Below, in pieces: positions 54,487 through 64,000 of a DNA stretch of 64,000 nt (position 1 is its first letter; the number at the start of each line of letters is the position of its first letter). The translations under genes and the position numbers were made by a program. The stretch is from Oceanisphaera sp. IT1-181 (lineage in GTDB: Bacteria > Pseudomonadota > Gammaproteobacteria > Enterobacterales > Aeromonadaceae): contig NZ_CP136856.1 in NCBI RefSeq assembly GCF_033807535.1, positions 3,423,501-3,487,500 on the forward strand, given 5' to 3'. The notes under the pieces were generated by a model. It saw only the letters and a list, made by a program, of their open reading frames with translations, had not been told where the DNA came from and made no database searches.

Positions 54487-55998
54487 ATGTCACTCGCCGT
54501 AGTTTTTGCTCGCGCCAGTTTAGGTGTGGCCGCGCCCTTAGTTACCGTGGAAGCTCACCTTGCTAATGGCTTACCCGCCTTTAATATCGTGGGTTTACCT
54601 GAAACTACGGTCAAAGAGGCCAGAGACAGAGTACGCAGTGCGCTATTAAATTCTGGCTTTGAGTTCCCAGCTAGGCGCATTACCGTCAATCTGGCACCGG
54701 CAGATTTACCCAAAGAAGGCGGCCGCTTCGACTTACCTATCGCCATGGCAATTTTAGCCGCCTCAGGGCAAATTCCCATCGCCAATCTAGATAAGCTGGA
54801 GTTCTTAGGCGAGCTTGCCCTCACCGGTGCTTTAAGGCCGATAAAAGGCGCCTTACCGGCCGTATTGGCGGCGCGCGATAGCCAACGCTTTATCATATTG
54901 CCCGTCGATAACGGCGCTGAAGCAGGCATGATACAACCGAGCCCTGCAAGGCTGGCCAGCCATCTGTTAACGATTACCGCTTGGTTACGCCAAGAAGCTG
55001 AGCTAATCACTCCCAGCGCCATCGTGGAGCAAGAACCAGAGCACATTAGCGACTTGTGTGACGTGATCGGCCAAGAAGGCGGTAAACGCGCCCTAGAAAT
55101 AGCCGCCGCCGGTCAACACAACCTGTTGCTCTTGGGCCCGCCCGGCACCGGAAAAAGCATGCTGGCTAGCCGTTTGCCCGGTTTATTACCCGCCATGAAT
55201 GAAGAGGAAGCCTTAGAAATCGCCGCCATTCGCTCTATTTGTGGCGAAAACCTGAAACCACACACTTGGCGGTTACGCGCCTTTCGCCAACCTCATCATT
55301 CTTCCTCTGCGGTAGCCTTAGTCGGTGGTGGCAGCTTTCCTCGGCCCGGAGAAATTTCACTGGCTCATAATGGGGTATTATTTTTAGATGAACTCACCGA
55401 ATTTGAACGCCGCGTGTTGGATGCTTTGCGCGAGCCCCTCGAAACTCATGTCATCTCGATTGCGCGCGCCGCCCGCAGTGTGACTTTTCCTGCCTGCTTT
55501 CAATTAATCGCCGCCATGAACCCCAGCCCCTGTGGCCATTATCAAGACGGCTACAGCCGCAGCTCGCCGGAGCAAATTCTGCGTTACCTCAATAAAATAT
55601 CCGGGCCCTTCTTAGACCGCTTTGATTTATCGGTAGAGGTGTCTTTACTGCCACCCGGCGAACTGAGCAGGCCCAGAGCCAAAGCTGAGTCGTCTGCCGA
55701 GATTCGTAAACGGGTACTGGCCGCCCGTGAACGACAACTGCTTCGCGCCGGCAAAACCAACGCCCGCTTGAGTGCCGCAGAATTAGAGCGCTATTGCCCA
55801 CTAAACCAAGCGGATGCAGAATTTCTAGAACAGGCGCTGCATCGTATGAAACTCTCTATCCGCGCTTGGCATAAATTAATCCGCGTGGCGCGTACCATAG
55901 CTGACTTAGAACATAAAACAGACATTAGCCGTCAACACTTAATTGAAGCGCTAGGGTATCGAGCCATGGACAGACTCATACAGCAGCTACAGTTTTAA
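54487..55998 (+). CDS. comM: ComM/YifB family AAA+ Mg-chelatase-like helicase
   Basis: A 503-residue protein. The N-terminal Lon-protease-like domain (VEAHLANGLPAFNIVGLPETTVKEARDR with breaks) precedes the AAA+ core: LLLGPPGTGKSMLASRLPG (Walker A), LFLDELTEF (Walker B), a zinc-ribbon-like CGHYQDGY region and FLDRFDLSV. ComM promotes branch migration during natural transformation. It diverges from the ilv operon. Confidence 0.95.
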   Translation: MSLAVVFARASLGVAAPLVTVEAHLANGLPAFNIVGLPETTVKEARDRVRSALLNSGFEFPARRITVNLAPADLPKEGGRFDLPIAMAILAASGQIPIANLDKLEFLGELALTGALRPIKGALPAVLAARDSQRFIILPVDNGAEAGMIQPSPARLASHLLTITAWLRQEAELITPSAIVEQEPEHISDLCDVIGQEGGKRALEIAAAGQHNLLLLGPPGTGKSMLASRLPGLLPAMNEEEALEIAAIRSICGENLKPHTWRLRAFRQPHHSSSAVALVGGGSFPRPGEISLAHNGVLFLDELTEFERRVLDALREPLETHVISIARAARSVTFPACFQLIAAMNPSPCGHYQDGYSRSSPEQILRYLNKISGPFLDRFDLSVEVSLLPPGELSRPRAKAESSAEIRKRVLAARERQLLRAGKTNARLSAAELERYCPLNQADAEFLEQALHRMKLSIRAWHKLIRVARTIADLEHKTDISRQHLIEALGYRAMDRLIQQLQF

Positions 55999-56045
55999 AC
56001 TGCTATAATTAAAGAGGTGGCATAAATAATAATAAGGAGTGAATT

Positions 56046-56345
56046 ATGAAAAGTGCAAAGGAGTTTGCAGTTTGGTTGCACGAGCGCTTTAAGAACGTGC
56101 CCGAGGGCGTCTATTTAAGCAGAGACGACGTCACTACCTTATCTAGTCGACAGTATTTCAACCAAGACTTTGTGAACGACATTCACTATGAATTAACGCT
56201 GAAAGGAATGGGCTTTGTATCAGGCGCAAGCCGAGATAAGTTCTACTTATTCCAGTTACCGACTCTCCATTGGCAACAACAAGATAAGAATTATCAAGAA
56301 GATGCGTTTCACAATGTTCACTCTATTAACAAACAACAAGCTTAG
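56046..56345 (+). CDS. Small hypothetical protein
   Basis: A 99-residue soluble protein I do not recognise. AAGGAGTG precedes the ATG, a strong site. It begins with an amphipathic helix (SAKEFAVWLHERFKNVPEG), is rich in aromatic and charged residues, and has no signal peptide or cysteine. It lies 47 bp after comM and may share its transcript, since the next terminator comes after it. Confidence 0.8.
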   Translation: MKSAKEFAVWLHERFKNVPEGVYLSRDDVTTLSSRQYFNQDFVNDIHYELTLKGMGFVSGASRDKFYLFQLPTLHWQQQDKNYQEDAFHNVHSINKQQA

Positions 56346-56354
56346 TAACGCAAT

Positions 56355-56392
56355 TAAAAAAGCCCATGATGATGTGTATCATGGGCTTTTTC
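56355..56392. terminator. Bidirectional terminator between the small gene and dsbA
   Basis: AGCCCATGAT and ATCATGGGCT (10 bp, 56361-56388) are flanked by A6 and T5, so it serves both convergent units. Confidence 0.93.
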
Positions 56393-56412
56393 ATTTACTT
56401 AACTAATAAATA

Positions 56413-57015
56413 TTAATCTTTAGTTAGCAAGTATTCTACTACTTGATAAAAACGCTCTTCTGAACCAATTTCGCTCATATCAAGCTCATATTTATCTTTT
56501 ACTATCACAGTGGGTGTGCTGCGTATATCAAAGCGTTGAGTGGCTTTATCGTATTGGCCAATCATGCCATTCAGCACAAAGCTATTAATTACGCTATCAA
56601 ACTTTTTCTCTGTAATATCATTAGCCAAGAATAACGTTTTAATATCCGCAATATTATTGGGCTTTTTCTTTGCCCGCAGCATCGCATCAAACAGCACTGG
56701 CGTTATTTTATCTTCTGCTTTCAATAAGGTAGCGGCACCATGAGCGCGCTGCAATACTGGGCCCATATCTCCACCCAAGAAAGCAACGGGGATCTTTTTC
56801 AGCTGCATATCAGGAATGCGCTCTTCAAGCTTGGCCATCAACGGCTCAAAGCTATCGCAATGAGGGCAAACATAAGAGAAGAACTCCGCTACCACAGGCT
56901 CATTACTGGCCACTTCTTGTACTACTTTATACTCAACGCCTTCCTTAAAATCGCTAGCCGCATTCGCTAAAGGAGCCATCAGTAAGGCACACACGATAAA
57001 AATATACTTTTTCAT
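56413..57015 (-). CDS. dsbA: Periplasmic thiol:disulfide oxidoreductase DsbA
   Basis: A thioredoxin-fold oxidase of about 200 residues. Signal peptide MKKYIFIVCALLMAPLANA, active site CPHC in SYVCPHCDSFEPL, cis-proline in STPTVIV. I use the ATG at 57015; an in-frame ATG at 57027 would add MGLI. It lies downstream of srkA, as in E. coli. Confidence 0.96.
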   Translation of the reverse strand: MKKYIFIVCALLMAPLANAASDFKEGVEYKVVQEVASNEPVVAEFFSYVCPHCDSFEPLMAKLEERIPDMQLKKIPVAFLGGDMGPVLQRAHGAATLLKAEDKITPVLFDAMLRAKKKPNNIADIKTLFLANDITEKKFDSVINSFVLNGMIGQYDKATQRFDIRSTPTVIVKDKYELDMSEIGSEERFYQVVEYLLTKD

Positions 57016-57055
57016 AATCAATCCCATTTAATAAAAGCTGGTTCAAGTTAAGTAA

Positions 57056-58024
57056 CTAGTTCCACGAGGTCAAGGATAATGGTGGTGCGGCGAGCAGCTG
57101 TAATTGTTCATCGAGCACGCCAAGCTGCTGCTGCCAATAGTCTGGGGTATTAAACCACGGAAAATTAGCAGGAAAAGCCGGATCAGACCAACGCGCAGCC
57201 AACCAGGCCATATAGTTAACCATGCGCATCGCCCGCAACGGCTCAATCAACGCCAATTCACTACTATCAAACTCACGTACGTTTTCATAGCCCGCCAATA
57301 GCGTATCCAGCTGCATCAGTTGCTCTTGGCGGCTACCGCTAAGCATCATCCACAGATCTTGTACTGCAGGTCCGGTGCGGCAGTCATCGAAGTCCAATAA
57401 CCAAGGCCCATCATGCCACAAAATATTGCTGGCATGACAGTCACAGTGCAAGGTGAGCTGTTGCTTAGGTTGGTATAAAACACAAGTGCGAGCAATCAAT
57501 GCATCTAAGCGCTTAAAAAATTCATCTTTTAACTTCGCCGGAATCTGGGCCTCCGTCGCCAACACCTTACGAGCACGCAACAAATAATCGTCGGTGCTCA
57601 ATGTCGGTCGGTGCAGTAATGGAAAGGTTACACCTACTTGATGTAGCCGCCCCAATTGCTCGCCCAGTGCTTCTAGCTGATCTAAGTTATCGGCTTCAAA
57701 TTGGCGACCCGCCACCGCCGGCCACACCGCAAACAACATATCGTTAAAAACAAACACACTCTGTTGCTCACGCACCAAAGGCAAGGCCACCCGCACCTTT
57801 GCCTTAGCTAAGGCAAACAGAAAGTCATGTTCCTCTTGGATCTGCGCTTGGCTCCAGCGCTGCGGCCGATAAAACTTAGCCACTAAGGCGCCGTCTTGAT
57901 CGCTTTTAAAGCGATAGACGCGGTTTTCATAGCTATTTAACGCCATCAGACCAGAGTCTACATGGAGGCCAATACTCATCATGGCATCGACTATCACGTC
58001 AGGCGTGAGTGCATAATAATTCAT
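57056..58024 (-). CDS. srkA: Stress response kinase SrkA (YihE)
   Basis: A 322-residue choline-kinase-like Ser/Thr kinase. The catalytic segment LHCDCHASNILW and the metal Asp in LLDFDDCRTGP are intact. The ATG at 58024 follows GGAG; the frame is open to 58066 but the extension lacks a ribosome binding site. In E. coli SrkA protects against stress-induced death and modulates dsbA expression; the srkA-dsbA pair is kept here with a 40-bp gap. Confidence 0.94.
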   Translation of the reverse strand: MNYYALTPDVIVDAMMSIGLHVDSGLMALNSYENRVYRFKSDQDGALVAKFYRPQRWSQAQIQEEHDFLFALAKAKVRVALPLVREQQSVFVFNDMLFAVWPAVAGRQFEADNLDQLEALGEQLGRLHQVGVTFPLLHRPTLSTDDYLLRARKVLATEAQIPAKLKDEFFKRLDALIARTCVLYQPKQQLTLHCDCHASNILWHDGPWLLDFDDCRTGPAVQDLWMMLSGSRQEQLMQLDTLLAGYENVREFDSSELALIEPLRAMRMVNYMAWLAARWSDPAFPANFPWFNTPDYWQQQLGVLDEQLQLLAAPPLSLTSWN

Positions 58025-58085
58025 AAGGCTCCAAAAAAAGACCGCAGCTTGAGCGACGGTCTTCACTATTTAGTGACTGAGTTTA

Positions 58086-59516
58086 TCAGTTAAACGAACT
58101 AAAGAACTTACTCTTGTTACGTAAGATAGCCTTACGGTCACCTTCTGCTAAACCGGTATGAGTCAGTACAAAAGTGACATCACTCACCGGTGACGATAAC
58201 AAGTAAGGGTCGGTCGCTAGGCTAATCGGTAAGCTCAAGATTTCACCGCCGCGCACTTTCACTTCCTTAGGGCCAATCCAAGTCACATCCTTCAAGCCTT
58301 CCACATCCAAGCGATAGACTTCGGTGTCTAGGGTTTTGTTCATGATTTTCATGGTGTAGGTATTTTCAATTAGGCCTTCACTGGTTTCGCGATAAAGTTG
58401 GTTACGATCTCGAATTATCTCTATGCCCATGGGCATTATGCTGGAGGCCATATAAATAAATACCGCCGTCATCACTGTGATTACGATGCCATAACCAATC
58501 AGTTTAGGTCGCGCCACATGCGTCACGCCATACTGTAATTTATGCTCAGTGGTATAGCTGATCAGGCCTTGCTCATACCCCATGCGATCCATGGTTTGAT
58601 CACATGCATCCACACAAGCGCCGCAGTTAATGCACTCATATTGCAGGCCATCGCGAATATCAATGCCGGCCGGGCAAACCTGCACACACAAGTTACAATC
58701 GATGCAATCACCTAAGCCCAATTCTTTGGGGTCGGCCTTGCGCGGGCGCGGCCCTCTTGCTTCACCGCGTTCGACATCATAACTGACCGTAAAGGTGTCT
58801 TTATCGAACATAGCGGACTGAAAGCGCGAATAAGGGCAAATATGCGTACACATAATGGTGCGCATCCAGCCCGCATTGCCGTAGGTACAAAAAGCAAAGA
58901 ACAGCACCCAAAACCCAACCCAAAAACTGGTAGAAAAGGTGACTAGCTCTAACGCCAATTCTTTGGCAGGAACAAAAAAGGCAATAAACGTAAAACCGGT
59001 GAGCAGCGATACCGCCAGCCAAGCCACATGTTTAGCTGTTTTACGCCAGATTTTATTAAAACTCCAAGGTGCTTTATCTAAAGCTCGGCGTTTATTAGCA
59101 GTGCCTTCGAGCTTTTCTTCAAACCAAATGAAAATAAAGGTCCACACGGTTTGCGGACATACATAACCGCACCACACTCGGCCTAAAAAGGTGGTCACAA
59201 AAAACAAAGCGACGGCAGAGACCATTAACAGCAAGGCAAGCAAGGTGAGATCTTGTGGCCAGATGGTGGCGGCAAAGATCTGAAAGCGTTGTTGTTCTAC
59301 ATCAAACAACAGCGCCTGACGGCCATTCCAAGTCATCCAAGGGGCTGCAACGAAGAGTAACATCAACACCCAGCCTAGATATTTCCGCAGTCTCTGCCAT
59401 TGTCCTTTTTGCGCGCGAACATAGATATGACCGTCGTCGGTGGGCCGGTGCGAACGCACAGCCGGAGTGACGTCTTTAACGTCTATTTGATTTTGTTTAT
59501 TGTTCATTTTGCTCAC
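58086..59516 (-). CDS. ccoG: Cytochrome c oxidase accessory protein CcoG (RdxA/FixG)
   Basis: A 476-residue inner-membrane ferredoxin-like protein with about five helices. WCGYVCPQTVW and the two 4Fe-4S motifs CIDCNLCVQVCP and CINCGACVDACD are complete, and the C-terminus is an Ig-like periplasmic domain. CcoG reduces copper for assembly of cbb3 oxidase. No other cco gene is in the window. Confidence 0.95.
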   Translation of the reverse strand: MSKMNNKQNQIDVKDVTPAVRSHRPTDDGHIYVRAQKGQWQRLRKYLGWVLMLLFVAAPWMTWNGRQALLFDVEQQRFQIFAATIWPQDLTLLALLLMVSAVALFFVTTFLGRVWCGYVCPQTVWTFIFIWFEEKLEGTANKRRALDKAPWSFNKIWRKTAKHVAWLAVSLLTGFTFIAFFVPAKELALELVTFSTSFWVGFWVLFFAFCTYGNAGWMRTIMCTHICPYSRFQSAMFDKDTFTVSYDVERGEARGPRPRKADPKELGLGDCIDCNLCVQVCPAGIDIRDGLQYECINCGACVDACDQTMDRMGYEQGLISYTTEHKLQYGVTHVARPKLIGYGIVITVMTAVFIYMASSIMPMGIEIIRDRNQLYRETSEGLIENTYTMKIMNKTLDTEVYRLDVEGLKDVTWIGPKEVKVRGGEILSLPISLATDPYLLSSPVSDVTFVLTHTGLAEGDRKAILRNKSKFFSSFN

Positions 59517-59648
59517 ATTGTTATTCTGACTGCTTACGAATAAGTTATCTGCCTAACAAAATGAAACCATTGTTAATACTAACAAAAGTTAACATGCAGA
59601 TAAAATACCAGTTATTACCTATTCTGCAGTAAAGCACCCCATAAAAAG

Positions 59649-59662
59649 GTGATCTTGATCAC
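59649..59662. promoter_or_regulatory. Possible FNR/CRP-type site upstream of ccoG
   Basis: GTGATCTTGATCAC is a perfect 14-bp palindrome, fitting the FNR consensus TTGAT-N4-ATCAA at 8 of 10 positions. It lies about 130 bp upstream of ccoG, an oxygen-related gene. Assignment to FNR is a guess. Confidence 0.35.
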
Positions 59663-59797
59663 TCTTTCTACCCTCAAGACTCATCCCTGTCGTCCGTCGT
59701 ACCATGATATGCATTGTCACAATCAAACACCATGATAGCGGTCATCAAATACCGCCCAGTGCGAATGTTAAAAGAAAAGAGTCGGGAGAAAAAAATA

Positions 59798-59835
59798 GTG
59801 TGGCGTGTGGCGTGTGGCGTGTGGCGTGTGGCGTG
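59798..59835. repeat. Tandem array of GTGTGGC
   Basis: Five exact copies of the 7-mer GTGTGGC (59798-59832) plus a partial sixth. It lies in the otherwise empty 350-bp gap between ccoG and the rRNA operon terminator. Confidence 0.95.
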
Positions 59836-59863
59836 AAAAGAGTATTTTTCATCATCCAGAAAG

Positions 59864-59892
59864 CAAAAAGCCCCGCTCATTGAGCGGGGCTT
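59864..59892 (-). terminator. Terminator of the rRNA operon
   Basis: On the minus strand AAGCCCCGCTCA pairs with TGAGCGGGGCTT, almost without a loop, and is followed by TTTTT. It lies 11 bases beyond the distal 5S gene. Confidence 0.93.
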
Positions 59893-59902
59893 AGTAATAA
59901 GT

Positions 59903-60018
59903 GTTTGATTGTGACCTACTTTCACATGGCAGCTGCCACACTATCATCGGCGCGGATGCGTTTCACTTCTGAGTTCGGCATGGGATCAGGTGGTTCCACA
60001 ACGCTATGGCAATCAAAC
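59903..60018 (-). rRNA. rrf: 5S rRNA, distal copy
   Basis: About 116 nt, last gene of the operon. The interior closely matches the other 5S (for example CCATGCCGAACTCAG and AGTGTGGCAGCTGCC). Helix I, however, is GTTTGATTG paired with CAATCAAAC instead of TGCCTGGC/GCCAGGCA. Confidence 0.95.
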
Positions 60019-60035
60019 AAAACTGTTTTTATAAC

Positions 60036-60111
60036 TGGTGCTGATACCCGGATTCGAACTGGGGACCTCACCCTTACCAAGGGTGCGCTCTACCAACTGA
60101 GCTATATCAGC
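60036..60111 (-). tRNA. tRNA-Thr (GGT)
   Basis: A 76-nt cloverleaf GCTGATATAGCTCAGTTGG... with anticodon GGT in CTTGGTAAG, TTCGAATC T-loop, and encoded CCA. It lies between the two 5S genes, as in E. coli rrnD. Confidence 0.97.
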
Positions 60112-60120
60112 TAAATATGT

Positions 60121-60238
60121 TGCCTGGCAGTGACCTACTTTCACATGGCAGCTGCCACACTATCATCGGCGCGGCTGCGTTTCACTACTGAGTTCGGCAT
60201 GGGATCAGGTGGTTCCACAGCGCTATGGCCGCCAGGCA
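60121..60238 (-). rRNA. rrf: 5S rRNA, proximal copy
   Basis: About 118 nt, starting TGCCTGGCGGCCATAGCGC and ending CACTGCCAGGCA on the minus strand, the classical gammaproteobacterial 5S ends. Confidence 0.97.
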
Positions 60239-60349
60239 TAAATTGTAATCTGGAAGGCTGAATTTTGATTATCGTACTGTTGAGTACGCTAATCTGAATA
60301 ATTTGTTTGGTAGTTCTCGACCGCAAGGTCTCACACTTCTTGGGTGTTG

Positions 60350-63243
<2,894 letters not shown>

Positions 63244-63636
63244 ATACAACCCCAAGAAGTGTGTTTTATACGGCGTTTGCTGAGCGATTTCTTCGTTGCG
63301 ACTCTCACTCGTGCTATCACATAGAAAACTATGCTCAAGCACTCGTTTAAGATCGCGCCTCGAACTCGCGTTGCTAACGCTCGTCTAAAAGCCCACTTTA
63401 TAAAAGCGAACCTTAGACAGTATAAAAACAATTCTCTAAGCGGGGTCGTTTGCATCAGTGACTGATGCTTACAACACTATTTCGCCAAGAATTTCTAAGA
63501 CACTTGCGTATCAAGAACTACAAATTATTTCTATCAGCTTTCCAGATTGTTAAAGAGCGTGACTTCGTTAGAAATCAAAGGAGTAAACTGCACGCAGTCT
63601 ATTACTTTGATGTCTCAACTTCGGTTTGGCACTAAA
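63244..63636 (-). other. 16S-23S spacer, segment before 23S
   Basis: Between tRNA-Ala and 23S, non-coding. It contains the boxA antitermination element and sequences flanking 23S that pair for RNase III processing (TTCTTGGGGTTGTATGG before 23S and the matching CACTTCTTGGGTGTTGTATGG-type strand after it). It also carries AT-rich stretches without coding potential. Confidence 0.7.
63543..63562 (-). promoter_or_regulatory. rRNA spacer boxA antitermination element
   Basis: The minus strand reads CGCTCTTTAACAATCTGGA, nearly identical to the boxA of the E. coli 16S-23S spacer. NusB/NusE binding here keeps RNA polymerase resistant to Rho. Confidence 0.85.
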
Positions 63637-63712
63637 TGGTGGAGCTATGCGGGATCGAACCGCAGACCTCCTGCGTGCAAGGCAGGCGCTCTCCCAGCTG
63701 AGCTATAGCCCC
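63637..63712 (-). tRNA. tRNA-Ala (TGC)
   Basis: A 76-nt tRNA starting GGGGCTATAGCTCAGCTGG, anticodon TGC in CTTGCACG, encoded CCA. Confidence 0.97.
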
Positions 63713-63761
63713 ATTTAGTTCTTAGCTTTGTGTTTTACACCAAACTCAACGTTATTGAATT

Positions 63762-63838
<77 letters not shown>

Positions 63839-63978
63839 AAACCGTTTCTTCACCCTCAGGATATGGTTAAAACCATCTATCTGAGGGCAAAAAATCGCAC
63901 TGGCTTACGCCTATGCGATTAAGTCACTCTTTCTTATCAAGCAAACTGTGTGAACACTCAACAGACGTTGAGTTAAGG

Positions 63979-64000
63979 TAAGGAGGTGATCCAACCCCAG
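63979..64000 (-). rRNA. rrs: 16S rRNA, 3' end only
   Basis: The last 22 bases of 16S on the minus strand, CTGGGGTTGGATCACCTCC and TTA, including the anti-Shine-Dalgarno sequence. The gene continues beyond the window. Confidence 0.95.

Noticed and set aside
59674..59925. 83-codon minus-strand ORF over the GTGTGGC array
   Set aside because: It crosses the tandem repeat and the rRNA terminator and shows no coding character.

Overview
The window is a chromosomal segment of a marine-type gammaproteobacterium. Gene orders shared with Vibrio, Aeromonas and Escherichia (uvrD-yigB-xerC-DUF484-dapF-lysA-lptM | cyaY | cyaA | hemCDXY; dsbA-srkA; ilvGM-D-A) and an rRNA operon ending 5S-tRNA-Thr-5S point to the Aeromonadales (Oceanisphaera/Oceanimonas-like). 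That placement is inference from gene content, not a database match.

Layout. 1-627: 5' end of an Mrp-type Na+/H+ antiporter subunit A. 915-5851: thiD behind a TPP riboswitch, polA, a GATC-rich intergenic region with a DnaA box, and elbB. 5900-6300: a MITE-like repeat and, on the minus strand, a gene for a RyhB-type iron-stress small RNA with a Fur box. 6416-14539: a secreted hypothetical protein, yhhQ behind a preQ1 riboswitch, eamA, selO, a small cytochrome c, recQ and rarD. 14697-23759: a large alpha-2-macroglobulin gene whose partner pbpC is split by an IS4-family element with a 10-bp target duplication. 24291-38867: uvrD (LexA box), yigB, xerC, DUF484, dapF, lysA, lptM, cyaY, cyaA (UUG start, CRP box) and hemCDXY. 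39310-40176: a beta-hydroxyacid dehydrogenase. 41037-46976: a complete urease cluster ureDABCEFG plus hupE, with codon use unlike its neighbours. 47164-48429: a protein made of three fused RidA domains. 48613-54292: ilvL-ilvG-ilvM-ilvD-ilvA on the minus strand with a readable leader peptide and attenuator, lacking ilvE. 54487-59516: comM, a small unknown gene, dsbA, srkA and ccoG. 59864-64000: a minus-strand rRNA operon, 16S (3' end only)-Ile-Ala-23S-5S-Thr-5S.

Most of the window is housekeeping. The points most worth a second look are: (i) the RyhB-like RNA with a third copy of the target-pairing repeat; (ii) a dapF whose second catalytic cysteine and neighbouring active-site residues are replaced; (iii) the triple RidA fusion; (iv) a three-copy MITE-like family whose ends vary in a matched way; (v) an IS4-type element carrying a terminator hairpin that runs into its own UUG start codon; (vi) the complete ilv attenuator; and (vii) the distal 5S gene, whose terminal helix has been replaced on both strands with pairing kept.

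No CRISPR array, prophage or recognisable defence system was seen.
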